Source: Methylophaga sp. OBS1
GTDB taxonomy: Bacteria; Pseudomonadota; Gammaproteobacteria; Nitrosococcales; Methylophagaceae
Direction of reading: 5' to 3'
NCBI RefSeq assembly: GCF_026319365.1
Contig: NZ_JAPDMS010000001.1
Span: 1,327,757-1,391,756, forward strand
DNA length: 64,000 nucleotides
The notes beneath the pieces were generated by a model that made no database searches, had not been told where the DNA came from, and saw only the letters and a list, made by a program, of their open reading frames with translations. Shown piece by piece: positions 46,737-55,584 of this stretch. A program made the translations under genes and the position numbers. Each line of letters starts with the position of its first letter. Within the stretch, counting starts at the first letter, position 1.

Positions 46737-48103
46737 TCTGATAGCCGTTGTGACACAAAAGCGCGGGCGGCCCGATTGACTTTTGGCGCCAGGATCAGTG
46801 CTGCTGTCATAGTTGGTATAGCCATCAAGGCATACATGGCGTCAACCAGGCTGACCACCATCTGCAGGGAAGCCACTGCCCCCAGCACCACCAGAATGAT
46901 ATACAGCCAGATGTAGCGATGCTGATACTCGGCGCCAATCAGAAAGCCCAGACACTTGCTGCCGTAGTACCAGAAGGTAAACACCGTGCTGAGGCTCAAC
47001 ATCGTCACCACCAGCGCAACAATGACCGCACTGCCATGTGGGAACAGGTCTTTGAACGCCATCGCGGTCATGGTGATGCCATCATGCTCGCTACTTTGCC
47101 AGACACCGCTGATTAAAATAACCAGGGCTGTACAGGTACAAACTATCAGGGTATCAATCACCGGGCCCAGCATCGCGACCATGCCTTCTCGTATCGGTTC
47201 GCGGGTTTTGGCCGCGCCATGCGCCATCGCTTCGGTACCAATGCCGGCCTCGTTGGAGAAAGCTGCCCGCTGAATCCCGGTCACGATCACCGCTCCGACA
47301 ATACCGCCCGCCATCGCATGGCCGCTGAAGGCATCGCGAACGATCAACTGCAATGCGGCCGGCACGGCTTCAGCATGGCTTATCAGCACAAAACCGGTGA
47401 GCAGCATGTACACCACCACCATGCTTGGGACCAGGATGCCTGTCACTTGTCCCAGTCTTGGTAAACGCCCTAACCCCACGATTAAAACCAGACCGGCCAG
47501 TAACAGCCCCAGCCCCAGATCAAAGCTGAAATGGGCCCCGGCCTCAGTCAGTCCGGCAGGAATCGCAATCGTATCACGCACTATCTGTACCAACTGGTTG
47601 ACCTGAAAGATAGGCATCGTTCCCAACAGTCCCGCCACCGCAAAGAAATAGGCCAATGGCTGCCAGCGACTGCCCATACCCTCTCGTATCACGTACATGG
47701 GGCCGCCCTGCCATTGGCCCTCGCTGTCACGACCGCGATACATAACTGCCAGACTGCAGGTATAAAACTTGGTGGCGATGCCCACCAGCGCACTGATCCA
47801 CATCCAGAACACGGCACCGGGACCACCGATTGCAATCGCAATCGCCACCCCTGAAACATTACCCATGCCCAGCGTGCCGGATAAAGCCGTGCTCAGGGCC
47901 TGAAAATGTGAAAGCTGTCCCGGGTCGTCTTCATCTTTGCGTCTGAATAACAGACTCAGACTATGCCCCAGATAGCGGTAGGGCAAAAAACGCGAGTAAA
48001 GCAAGAAGAATAAACCACCACCGACCAACAGGATTACCAGGGGTAAACCCCAGAGGAAAGCAGCCAATTGCTGCAGAAAATTCTCAATCACAGTGGCCAT
48101 CAT
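46733..48103 (-). CDS. AGCS-family sodium:alanine/glycine symporter
   Basis: A 456-residue transporter with about 11 membrane spans. The family signature FSNEAGIGTEAMAHGAAKT is present, with GTLGMGNVSGVAIAIAIGGPGAVFWMW near the N-terminus split by helix breaks at the glycines. AGCS proteins import alanine or glycine with sodium. It lies 3 bp downstream of another sodium symporter gene, so the two are probably cotranscribed. Sodium coupling fits a marine organism. Confidence 0.9.
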   Translation of the reverse strand: MMATVIENFLQQLAAFLWGLPLVILLVGGGLFFLLYSRFLPYRYLGHSLSLLFRRKDEDDPGQLSHFQALSTALSGTLGMGNVSGVAIAIAIGGPGAVFWMWISALVGIATKFYTCSLAVMYRGRDSEGQWQGGPMYVIREGMGSRWQPLAYFFAVAGLLGTMPIFQVNQLVQIVRDTIAIPAGLTEAGAHFSFDLGLGLLLAGLVLIVGLGRLPRLGQVTGILVPSMVVVYMLLTGFVLISHAEAVPAALQLIVRDAFSGHAMAGGIVGAVIVTGIQRAAFSNEAGIGTEAMAHGAAKTREPIREGMVAMLGPVIDTLIVCTCTALVILISGVWQSSEHDGITMTAMAFKDLFPHGSAVIVALVVTMLSLSTVFTFWYYGSKCLGFLIGAEYQHRYIWLYIILVVLGAVASLQMVVSLVDAMYALMAIPTMTAALILAPKVNRAARAFVSQRLSD

Positions 48104-48106
48104 GGT

Positions 48107-49528
48107 TCAGCGACCTTTGATAGACAGACCCTGCTGATTTCGCCACCAGAGCACCGCAGTCAGGATCATCAGGCCAGAGATAATGCCAGGCAATCCCTCG
48201 TAGACAGCGTTATGCCAGCCAGCAAAGCGCCAGCCGAGCGCAACGGCGAGTCCCACCAGCATGGCAATGATACTGAGGCGCTGACCGGGCCTGAAACCCA
48301 GTGACAACACAATCAACAGAGGAGCGAAAGCACTGGCGAGGCCAGACCAGGCAAAAATCACCAGACTGAAAACACTCTCAGTGGCGGTGAGTGCCCATAC
48401 CAGCGCGATAAAGACGATAACAATCGTGGTCAGTTTCAGGTAAAAGGTGTTATCGATTCCCCGGGGCAGCAGGTCGTGGGTAATGGCAGCAGAACAATTC
48501 AGCACCAGTGAATCCGCAGTCGACATCGTCGCAGCAAAAATGCCGGCCAGCACCAGCCCGACAAATACCGGGTGTAGTAATTCCATCGCCATCGTGGGTA
48601 AGGCCAGTTCAGCATCGAAGCCGGCCGGGTCGCCTCCAAGATAGACCCGCGACAACAGGCCCACACACGTCGACATACAGTAAAATGCGGTAAACCAGAG
48701 GTAATACCAGATACGGGCGCGAACCATTCGCCCCGACTCTGCCAGGGCCATAAATCGGATCATCACATGCGGTTGACCAATCACCGAGAAACCGGCAAAC
48801 ATCCAGCCCAGGGCGAACATGACGCCTCCGGCAATGCCGGGCAGGATTAAATCATCCGGAAACAGATCGAGAAACCCCTCGACCTTGTCCATCTCGTGAA
48901 TAGCCCCGTCTATCCCCCCCAGAGAGACGGTCGCAATAACCAGCATGACGCCCATGGCAATAATCATCACCACTGACTGAGCAGCATCGGTCCAAATAGA
49001 GGCGCGGATGCCGCCCGCCATACAGTACAGGGCCACCATGATCGCCCCCATGACCGCACCGGCATAGATGGGCCAGTCGAGCAGCACATGCAGGGCTTTA
49101 CTGCCTGCAACGAGTTGGGCGCCAGCATAGGCCATCAGGAAAACGAGCGAAATCAGGGCAATCAGTCTCTGCAGCGTCTGATCATGCTGTCTGTGCCAGT
49201 TGCTGAGTACACCGGCGTAACTGGGCTGGGCAGTATCTCTGGTCGCTTGTCGCAGCCGGGAGTGGATGAAGCTGGAAGCAATAAAGTCGCCGATGATCCA
49301 CGATACCATTAGCCAGACAGCGGCAAAGCCGGTGGCATAAGTATAGCCGATGACACCAATAAACATATAACCACTGTTATTGGTCGCAACCGCAGACAGC
49401 CCCACCAGACTGGGAGGAACATCACTACTGGCGAGGTAGTAATCATTTTTGGTGCCGCGACTGCGTAAAATCGAACTCACGCCAATAGCGACAAACATCC
49501 CCAGGAAAATGAGAAAACTCCAGACCAT
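48107..49528 (-). CDS. sodium:solute symporter (SSS/PutP-like)
   Basis: A 473-residue SSS-family transporter with about 13 spans. It shows SRGTKNDYYLASSDVPPSLVG, GGIRASIWTDAAQSVVMI, GQPHVMIRFMALA and FAATMSTADSLVLNCSAAITHD, patterns like those of the proline permease PutP, including the two serines of the last stretch that help bind sodium. Import of a compatible solute or amino acid is likely; the exact substrate cannot be read. It lies next to the ectoine genes on the same strand. Confidence 0.88.
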   Translation of the reverse strand: MVWSFLIFLGMFVAIGVSSILRSRGTKNDYYLASSDVPPSLVGLSAVATNNSGYMFIGVIGYTYATGFAAVWLMVSWIIGDFIASSFIHSRLRQATRDTAQPSYAGVLSNWHRQHDQTLQRLIALISLVFLMAYAGAQLVAGSKALHVLLDWPIYAGAVMGAIMVALYCMAGGIRASIWTDAAQSVVMIIAMGVMLVIATVSLGGIDGAIHEMDKVEGFLDLFPDDLILPGIAGGVMFALGWMFAGFSVIGQPHVMIRFMALAESGRMVRARIWYYLWFTAFYCMSTCVGLLSRVYLGGDPAGFDAELALPTMAMELLHPVFVGLVLAGIFAATMSTADSLVLNCSAAITHDLLPRGIDNTFYLKLTTIVIVFIALVWALTATESVFSLVIFAWSGLASAFAPLLIVLSLGFRPGQRLSIIAMLVGLAVALGWRFAGWHNAVYEGLPGIISGLMILTAVLWWRNQQGLSIKGR

Positions 49529-49565
49529 GATTTACCTTCTATTCAAACCAGGCTGGACACCGATA

Positions 49566-50444
49566 TCAGCTGTCGCCGCCGGGTTTGAGTATCTCGTCAA
49601 GTCCGGGATAGGATTGCAGTGGAGACAAAGCCGGATCGTTCTGGCTCTGCTCACGATAGGTCTCGCTGCAATTCACCGCACGCTGCAGGTAATGTACGGC
49701 TTCATCCAATTGAGCCAGCGCGGTGTGCGCACAGGCGAGTTGATAGAAAGCATGACCGTTTTCCGGATCCGATTCCAGCGCCTGATGACACAGGTTAATG
49801 GCCCATTGTGGCTCTGAGATCTCAAGTACCGCGTCGGCTTTGTAAGTCAAAGCCTCCGTGTCATAGGGTCGAATGGCCATGATCTGATCGTAAACAGCGA
49901 TTTTATTGGCCGGGTTGGTCTCCTGCCCTGCTCTTAACCACAGCGACTGGACTTCCTGAGTGCGTTCGATCTTCTCGCGATTTTCCTCGATTTGCTGCGT
50001 TTCTTTACTCAGCTGTTGCTCGATGGCGCGCAGGCGTTGCTCATACTCTGTGACCAGACTGTTAATTTCCTGATCCGCCAGGGTGTGCACCCGCTCTTTA
50101 ATTTCTCGGATTGACGACCAGCCCACAAGAACCAGAATAGACGAGGCTGCGGCAATCAGATAGAAGAAATAGGTCACCGTGTTGGTTGCGTAATTAACGG
50201 CTTTATCAACCGCTGACAACTCCCGGTCTACCATCATCTGAATCAGTTCGGCGCGGTTTGCAGCCATATCCGTGCGCAGGGCTTTCAGTTCATCCAGCAC
50301 ATAGCGCTCGATGAAGGGCGTGTAGAGCGGCTCTTCCAGTTGCTCTACCTCGGCTTCAAATTGTTCAGGCTGAGTGGCCGTTTCAGCGGCGAACAGCTGA
50401 AACGGCATCAATAAGAAAACTATCGCTATCAGGATGCGAGGCAT
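49566..50444 (-). CDS. membrane-anchored coiled-coil/TPR protein
   Basis: A 292-residue protein of unknown function. It has a signal peptide (LIAIVFLLMPFQLFA), a helical stretch of about 70 residues, one membrane span (VTYFFYLIAAASSILVLVGW near residue 85-105), a long coiled coil (residues about 110-165, EYEQRLRAIEQQLSKETQQI) and C-terminal tetratricopeptide-like repeats (ALTYKADAVLEISEPQWAI and AFYQLACAHTALAQLDEAV). Its start overlaps the end of ask by 16 bp, so it is probably the fifth gene of the ectABC-ask transcript. TPR proteins act as scaffolds; the partner is unknown. Confidence 0.7.
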   Translation of the reverse strand: MPRILIAIVFLLMPFQLFAAETATQPEQFEAEVEQLEEPLYTPFIERYVLDELKALRTDMAANRAELIQMMVDRELSAVDKAVNYATNTVTYFFYLIAAASSILVLVGWSSIREIKERVHTLADQEINSLVTEYEQRLRAIEQQLSKETQQIEENREKIERTQEVQSLWLRAGQETNPANKIAVYDQIMAIRPYDTEALTYKADAVLEISEPQWAINLCHQALESDPENGHAFYQLACAHTALAQLDEAVHYLQRAVNCSETYREQSQNDPALSPLQSYPGLDEILKPGGDS

Positions 50445-51871
50445 ATGGCTTTACCGTGATCATGAATTTCAACCAGTACACTATGCAGACTTTTGATGGC
50501 GTTGTCATAATCGCCTTCATCAATAATAAACTGCATATCAACCTGACGCATAGATTGGTGCATCGCCAGCACGGAGATATTCTCCTTAGCCAACGAACCC
50601 ACTGTTCTCGCCAGAATACCCGGAATTTTCATGTCACTGCCAATCGCCGAGACGATGGCCACTTTTTGCTGATTGATTTCAGCATCGGTAAAGCGTTGCT
50701 CCAGCGCATTTCGAATACGCTTGATGGTCTTGAGGTTGGTCGAGAGGTAATGGGTGATGGTATTGGCGTTGATATCCTTGGACACGATGTGTGCCTTGAA
50801 GCGACGGATTGTCGCCAGGATTTCACGATCGTAATCATCAATATTACCTGCCATATCCTGATCAAACAGTTCAAAGGCATACACGCCTTTACAACCGGCA
50901 ATGATCTCCACGCAGGGGTCCACACTGACATAATCACCGGTGATCAATGTGCCCGCATGCTCAGGCTCAAAGGTATTACGCACCCGCAGAGGGATATCAT
51001 TGCGCCGCAGTCCTTTCGCAGCCTTGGGATGAATCGCTTCCATCCCCAGATTCGCAAGCTGATCAGCGACATCGTAGTTAGTACGTCCGATGGGCACTGC
51101 ATTGTCTTCACCCACCAGACGGGGGTCAGCACTGCTGAGGTGAAATTCTTTGTGAATTATCGCCTCATTGGCTTCTGTCAGCACCGCAATTCGACTGAAC
51201 GTCATTTCACTGTAGCCACGATCAAACGTGGACATCAGACCATCGTCGCTATGGGCGTAACCGGTAACAATGGGTAGCTGTTTGCTCAGGTCGATTTCAG
51301 AAAAAGCCCGTTTAATTCGGTCATCCAGAGGGACGTGTTTATCTGTCTGCCAGGCGGTCAAATCCACAAACTTGGCATCAATGCCATCACGTTGAAGCAG
51401 TTGCGCGGTGTTCCAGGCACTGTGCGCTTCACCAATACTGGCAAGCATTTCTCTGACTGTTTCCAGATGCATGTCCAGTTCGAAATGGCCGTGCTGACAC
51501 AAACGATGTAGGTCTGCCAGGCAGCGCTCGGCATCATCCAGGCGTTCACCAATGAAATGATTGGCGCGGTCCAGGTTGGCTTTTTTCTTATAAAAGCTTT
51601 TGTTGATATCAAACATTTTCTGCTTGAGTTCATGCAGTGCTTCACGCCAGCTGTCATCTTCTTCACCACTGGCAAACAGACCGTAGACGCCGGGCTTTCC
51701 GCTTTTCTTGTGCTCAAGCAGTAAATCGGTCATACCGCCATAGGCAGAGACCACAAAAATTCGGTTGTAGATTGAGTCATTATGTACCGGTTTGAGAATA
51801 ATATTATCGCGCACCGCCTCATAATTACTCATTGACGTGCCGCCGATTTTTTCTACCGTGTGAAAACTCAT
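50429..51871 (-). CDS. ask: ectoine-pathway aspartate kinase (Ask_Ect)
   Basis: A 480-residue aspartate kinase that makes aspartyl phosphate for the ectoine branch. It starts VEKIGGTSMSNYEAVRDN, the kinase signature, and ends with two ACT-type domains (VAIVSAIGSDMKIPGIL and ISVLAMHQSMRQVDMQF). Its length, insert near residues 55-110 and place after ectC are typical of Ask_Ect, the isoform linked to ectoine operons and less sensitive to feedback by lysine and threonine. About 110 bp with a strong hairpin separate it from ectC. Confidence 0.95.
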   Translation of the reverse strand: MSFHTVEKIGGTSMSNYEAVRDNIILKPVHNDSIYNRIFVVSAYGGMTDLLLEHKKSGKPGVYGLFASGEEDDSWREALHELKQKMFDINKSFYKKKANLDRANHFIGERLDDAERCLADLHRLCQHGHFELDMHLETVREMLASIGEAHSAWNTAQLLQRDGIDAKFVDLTAWQTDKHVPLDDRIKRAFSEIDLSKQLPIVTGYAHSDDGLMSTFDRGYSEMTFSRIAVLTEANEAIIHKEFHLSSADPRLVGEDNAVPIGRTNYDVADQLANLGMEAIHPKAAKGLRRNDIPLRVRNTFEPEHAGTLITGDYVSVDPCVEIIAGCKGVYAFELFDQDMAGNIDDYDREILATIRRFKAHIVSKDINANTITHYLSTNLKTIKRIRNALEQRFTDAEINQQKVAIVSAIGSDMKIPGILARTVGSLAKENISVLAMHQSMRQVDMQFIIDEGDYDNAIKSLHSVLVEIHDHGKAICLAS

Positions 51872-51917
51872 TGTCTTCTCTCTGATTTCCTTTTGTTGAT
51901 GACCTTCAAAGGTCAGG

Positions 51918-51947
51918 CGACCGGTCTGCTTCAGTACAGACCGGTCG
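51918..51947 (-). promoter_or_regulatory. strong hairpin between ectC and ask
   Basis: A perfect 11-bp stem, CGACCGGTCTG and CAGACCGGTCG, with an 8-nt loop. No T-tract follows toward ask, so it is more likely a mRNA-processing or stabilising element, or a partial attenuator, than a full terminator. Confidence 0.65.
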
Positions 51948-51978
51948 TCGGGATTAGCCCTGATGTGTAGGAACTGAA

Positions 51979-52383
51979 TCAGTCCGCGATCGGATCAGCA
52001 TCCAGCTCGTAAGCCCCCTCTTTGTTATGGACTTCAGTCCCTTTCAGAGGGGGATTAAAAACGCAGGCCAGTTTCAATTCTTTAAAAGCACGCAGCATGT
52101 GACGATCGTGCTTATCAAGGTTATAGAGCGTGCCTGGTGTGATGGGATATTTCTTTCCATCTTCCAGTGACTCAACCTCTCCTTCACCACTGATGCAATA
52201 CACCGATTCCAGATGGTTTTGATAATGCATTCTGAAATCCGCACCTTCGTAGATAGTGGTGATATGGAATGAATAGCCCATATTGTCATCTTTCAGCAAC
52301 AGGCGGGTACTGTCCCAATTACCATTCGGATCAACAATCTTACGGCTGGTTTTTTCTGCATCCTGAAGTTGTCTGACAAGCAT
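51979..52383 (-). CDS. ectC: L-ectoine synthase
   Basis: A 134-residue cupin enzyme that closes N-acetyl-diaminobutyrate to ectoine. It starts [20 protein letters not shown], the standard EctC N-terminus, and carries the metal-site stretch [18 protein letters not shown] and [19 protein letters not shown] 52383 with AGAGGA upstream is the start; a longer frame to 52443 is not conserved. A hairpin separates it from ectB. Confidence 0.97.
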   Translation of the reverse strand: MLVRQLQDAEKTSRKIVDPNGNWDSTRLLLKDDNMGYSFHITTIYEGADFRMHYQNHLESVYCISGEGEVESLEDGKKYPITPGTLYNLDKHDRHMLRAFKELKLACVFNPPLKGTEVHNKEGAYELDADPIAD

Positions 52384-52424
52384 GTATGTTCCTCTTAAAC
52401 TAGATAATCTTGATGAAAAAGACG

Positions 52425-52448
52425 GGAGAGTGACGAAAGTCACTCTCC
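52425..52448 (-). promoter_or_regulatory. hairpin between ectB and ectC
   Basis: A perfect 10-bp stem, GGAGAGTGAC and GTCACTCTCC, with a 4-nt loop, lies between the ectB stop and the ectC start. No T-tract follows. Together with the ectC-ask hairpin it suggests that segments of the ect transcript have different stability. Confidence 0.6.
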
Positions 52449-52469
52449 TTGACGAATGGCTTGATACTT

Positions 52470-53804
52470 TTATGAACGCGCCATTTTTTCAACTTCTTCG
52501 CTGACTGAATAGTCACCTTCAAAGTAGTCTTTTTCTTCCGGAATCGAATCTGCCTTGTCACAGACTTCGCGAATCGCTTCTTCCAGAATGTTGATGCCTT
52601 TTTCCAGGCTTTCCTGAGAAATTGTCAGTGGGCACAGGAATTTAACGACGTGGTCTTCGGTACCACTGGTCTCGATAATCAGTCCCTTCTGGAATGCCTT
52701 GTGGGTGATGGCACTCGCCAGTTCACCACTGACGCAGTTGATGCCACGGAACATGCCCCGACCGTGAGAGTTGAAGTTGCCTTCACCGTATTTCTCAACA
52801 ATCTTGTCAACGCGCTCGGCAATGTAATCACCTTTGGCCTGGACTTCCTTGGCAAACTTGTCATCTTTCCAGTAGTTGTCTATCGCTGCCTTGGCAGTGA
52901 TAAAGGCGGGGTTGTTACCACGGAAGGTACCGTTATGTTCACCCGGTTTCCACTGGTCCAGTTCCGGCTTCATCAGCAGGATGGCGAATGGCAAACCATA
53001 GCCACTCAAAGATTTGGAAACGGTCACGATATCCGGATAGATGCCGGCTTCTTCAAAGCTGAAGAAAGTACCGGTACGACCACAACCAGCCTGGATGTCG
53101 TCAATAATCAACAGCACATCATGCTTTTTACATACCTCTGACAGGCTCTTCAGCCAGGTCATGGAACAGGCATTGATGCCGCCTTCGCCCTGAACCGTTT
53201 CGACGATGACGGCAGCCGGCTTGTCTACACCACTGCTGGAATCAGATAACACTTTATCCAGGTAGTTGGTGGTATCGACGTCGTCCCCCATGTAACCGTC
53301 ATAAGGCATACGGGTCGCACCATGCAGGCTGATGCCGGCACCACCACGGTGGTGACCGTTACCGGTGATAGCCAGTGAGCCCAGCGTCTGACCATGCCAG
53401 CCGTTAGTAAATGAAATGACATTTTCGCGGCCGGTGTATTTCCGGGCTGTTTTCAGCGCTGCTTCAACAGCATTTGTGCCGGTTGGGCCAGTGAACATGA
53501 CGATATAGTCAAGATCACGTGGTTTCAGAATGTACTCATTAAAGCTCTCCAGAAACTCACCCTTGGCACGCGTGTGTAAGTCCAGGCCCTGAGTAATGCC
53601 ATCTTCTTCGATGTATTTCAGCAGTGGCTTTTTGAACAGCTCGTTGTTATGACCATAGTTGAGCGAACCGGCACCGGCCAGAAAGTCTAAATAGACATTG
53701 CCTTCTTCGTCATATACGAACTCGTCTTTAGCGCGGTTGAAAATGCGTGGGAAAGAGCGCGCATATGAGCGAACTTCCGATTCGATTTCCTCAAAAATTT
53801 TCAT
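52470..53804 (-). CDS. ectB: L-2,4-diaminobutyrate aminotransferase
   Basis: A class III PLP aminotransferase of 444 residues that converts aspartate semialdehyde and glutamate to 2,4-diaminobutyrate. It shows [62 protein letters not shown] and the PLP lysine Lys264 in [12 protein letters not shown], all typical of EctB. It follows ectA by 56 bp. Confidence 0.97.
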   Translation of the reverse strand: MKIFEEIESEVRSYARSFPRIFNRAKDEFVYDEEGNVYLDFLAGAGSLNYGHNNELFKKPLLKYIEEDGITQGLDLHTRAKGEFLESFNEYILKPRDLDYIVMFTGPTGTNAVEAALKTARKYTGRENVISFTNGWHGQTLGSLAITGNGHHRGGAGISLHGATRMPYDGYMGDDVDTTNYLDKVLSDSSSGVDKPAAVIVETVQGEGGINACSMTWLKSLSEVCKKHDVLLIIDDIQAGCGRTGTFFSFEEAGIYPDIVTVSKSLSGYGLPFAILLMKPELDQWKPGEHNGTFRGNNPAFITAKAAIDNYWKDDKFAKEVQAKGDYIAERVDKIVEKYGEGNFNSHGRGMFRGINCVSGELASAITHKAFQKGLIIETSGTEDHVVKFLCPLTISQESLEKGINILEEAIREVCDKADSIPEEKDYFEGDYSVSEEVEKMARS

Positions 53805-53860
53805 GGTTTTGTTGTCTCCTGGTAATGGTTTGTCGGTGCCCGATTGCCGTGAAGCAGGTC

Positions 53861-54367
53861 TTATTGAAGGGGACCGAGTCTGACCAGCATTTCCGTTTCG
53901 TGCTGGCCGGCAAAGTGTTGCTGGCGATCAAACATCACAGAGTGATTCAACTCTGTACCCAGTTTGTTGGCCAGACTTTCAAACAGTGCCCATGACGCCC
54001 GGTTATCCGGGGTAATGGTGGTCTCAATAAATTTGATCTGGCCTTCCTGTTGCCGCGACAGAATGTCACGCAACATACGACCAGCCAGGCCCTGCCCGCG
54101 GGCTTTTTCGCCAACTGCAACCTGCCAGATAAACAGCGTGTCAGGGTTATCCGGCTCAATGTAACCAGAGATAAAGCCGACAATGTCGCCCTCTTTTTCA
54201 GCGGCCACCGAGGTGGCGGAAAAGTGCGTGCACTGAAGCAGATTGCAATACATTGAGTTGGTATCCAGTGGCGGGCACTGGGCGATGAGTTCGTACACCG
54301 CAGCACCGTCCTCAGCCGCAGGGGCTCGCAGGGTAATGGGCGCAGCGTCAGTATGTGCAAGATTCAT
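53861..54367 (-). CDS. ectA: L-2,4-diaminobutyrate N-acetyltransferase
   Basis: A GNAT-family acetyltransferase of 168 residues that makes N-gamma-acetyl-diaminobutyrate. It shows [28 protein letters not shown] (the EctA N-terminal pattern P-P-L-D-x-N-S-x-Y), the acetyl-CoA loop [15 protein letters not shown] and [18 protein letters not shown]. It is first in ectABC-ask, and the EctR-type operator lies about 140 bp upstream. Confidence 0.97.
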   Translation of the reverse strand: MNLAHTDAAPITLRAPAAEDGAAVYELIAQCPPLDTNSMYCNLLQCTHFSATSVAAEKEGDIVGFISGYIEPDNPDTLFIWQVAVGEKARGQGLAGRMLRDILSRQQEGQIKFIETTITPDNRASWALFESLANKLGTELNHSVMFDRQQHFAGQHETEMLVRLGPLQ

Positions 54368-54489
54368 TTTATAAATAACTCTATTATTTATATGTCTATT
54401 GAATTAAATACGGAAAATTTACGAATAAACAGACTCAATATGTTGATATTGAAATTAATTAAATAATTTCGCCATACTAAGACGAGTTG

Positions 54490-54503
54490 TTTAGACGTCT
54501 AAA
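54490..54503. promoter_or_regulatory. perfect 14-bp palindrome next to the EctR-type site
   Basis: TTTAGACGTCTAAA is its own reverse complement. It directly abuts the EctR-like operator and shares the TTTAG half-site start, so it may be a second binding site for EctR or for another dimeric regulator. Confidence 0.6.
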
Positions 54504-54521
54504 TATATAGTACACTAAACA
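54504..54521 (-). promoter_or_regulatory. EctR-type operator between ectA and cheW-ectR
   Basis: On the minus strand this reads TGTTTAGTGTACTATATA. From memory, the published EctR1 site of Methylomicrobium alcaliphilum is TATTTAGT-GT-ACTATATA, two 8-bp half-sites with a 2-bp spacer; only one base differs here. A -10-like TACTAT lies inside it in the ectA direction, so repressor binding would block the ectA promoter, and its place between the divergent genes would let EctR also control itself. Confidence 0.8.
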
Positions 54522-54563
54522 AATGAAAAGTCCAGTCCCAATAATGAATCGTATTTACTATTA

Positions 54564-55001
54564 ATGTCAGAACAATTACACGACCAACAGTGGCTTTGTT
54601 TCCGTATAGAAGATGAGACCTATGCTCATCCAGTGAATCAGGTCAGAGAAATCCTCGATTATTTGTCACCGGTTCCCGTGCCCGGTGCGCAGTCCTGTGT
54701 TGAGGGGGTGCTCAATGTCAGAGGTGAAATTGTCACCATCGTCTCCAGTAAACAATTACTGGGACTGGATGAAGCGGTGAATGACAGTGAGCACATTATT
54801 GTTTTGGAAACAACTTCCGGTCTGGTGGGCGTTACCGTTGATGAGGTGAAAAAAATCAGTGTGCTGGCAGACGCGGACATGATGCCTGTCGAACGTAATC
54901 AGAATTCCAGCCCGGTTAAAGGCACCATCAACCACGACGATCAGCTACTTATTCTGACTGACTTTGAGCGCTGCATTAACGAATTGGAACATTATGAGTA
55001 A
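54564..55001 (+). CDS. CheW-like chemotaxis adaptor
   Basis: A 145-residue single-domain CheW protein. It shows WLCFRIEDETYAHPVNQVREIL, GVLNVRGEIVTIVSSKQLLGL, IVLETTSGLVGVTVDEVKKI and QLLILTDFERCINEL, spread over the whole CheW fold. CheW links chemoreceptors to the kinase CheA, but no cheA, receptor or other che gene is in the window. It is the first gene of a pair with ectR and overlaps it by 8 bp, which is unexpected for a chemotaxis protein and suggests joint control with ectoine synthesis. Confidence 0.9.
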   Translation: MSEQLHDQQWLCFRIEDETYAHPVNQVREILDYLSPVPVPGAQSCVEGVLNVRGEIVTIVSSKQLLGLDEAVNDSEHIIVLETTSGLVGVTVDEVKKISVLADADMMPVERNQNSSPVKGTINHDDQLLILTDFERCINELEHYE

Positions 55002-55584
55002 AACTATCGGTTTAAATCTGGACGCAGTTTATAATCTTGATCTGAATAAAGAACAAAAGGATCAGCTGTTGAACCAGATTGAAGAAGTGTTGATTGCCCT
55101 GCGTCGGGTTATCCGAGCGACCGATCTTCACTCTAAATACCTTGCCAAAACCACGGGTTTGACCGCGCCTCAGATCCTTCTACTGCAGACGCTGCGAGAT
55201 AAAGGACAGATCACCATTGGTGAACTGGCTCAGGAAGTCAGCCTGAGTCAGGCCACTGTCACCACCATTCTGGACCGATTGGAAAAGCGCAAACTCGTCT
55301 ATCGCCAACGGTCTGAAACCGACAAGCGTAAAGTGCATGCCTTTCTCAATGATGAAGCACTGGAAATACTCAAAAATGCGCCTATTCCGCTGCAGGAACA
55401 ATTCACCCGCCAGTTCGGCGATTTGCAGGAATGGGAACAGACCATGATTATCTCCGCATTGAAACGGGTTGCACAGATGATGGATGCCCAGCATATCGAT
55501 GCCTCGCCGGTACTCGATATCGGTTTACTGGATCGTCAGGATACGCTGGTCGACAAACCCGCCGCCTACGCCGAAGATGACTAA
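54994..55584 (+). CDS. ectR: MarR-family regulator of ectoine genes (EctR)
   Basis: A 196-residue MarR-type winged-helix repressor. It has the recognition region ITIGELAQEVSLSQATVTTIL, the wing with the D-x-R type motif SETDKRKVHAFL and dimerising helices at both ends. EctR proteins repress ectABC-ask in methylotrophs at low salt, and this gene lies divergent from ectA with a matching operator in between. ATG 54994 lies inside the end of cheW. The last residues overlap the stop of the GGDEF-EAL gene by 4 bp, tail to tail. Confidence 0.9.
   Translation: MSKTIGLNLDAVYNLDLNKEQKDQLLNQIEEVLIALRRVIRATDLHSKYLAKTTGLTAPQILLLQTLRDKGQITIGELAQEVSLSQATVTTILDRLEKRKLVYRQRSETDKRKVHAFLNDEALEILKNAPIPLQEQFTRQFGDLQEWEQTMIISALKRVAQMMDAQHIDASPVLDIGLLDRQDTLVDKPAAYAEDD

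Noticed and set aside
50456..51277. A 273-codon frame antisense to ask
   Set aside because: It mirrors a well-conserved aspartate kinase and shows no motifs or ribosome-binding site of its own.
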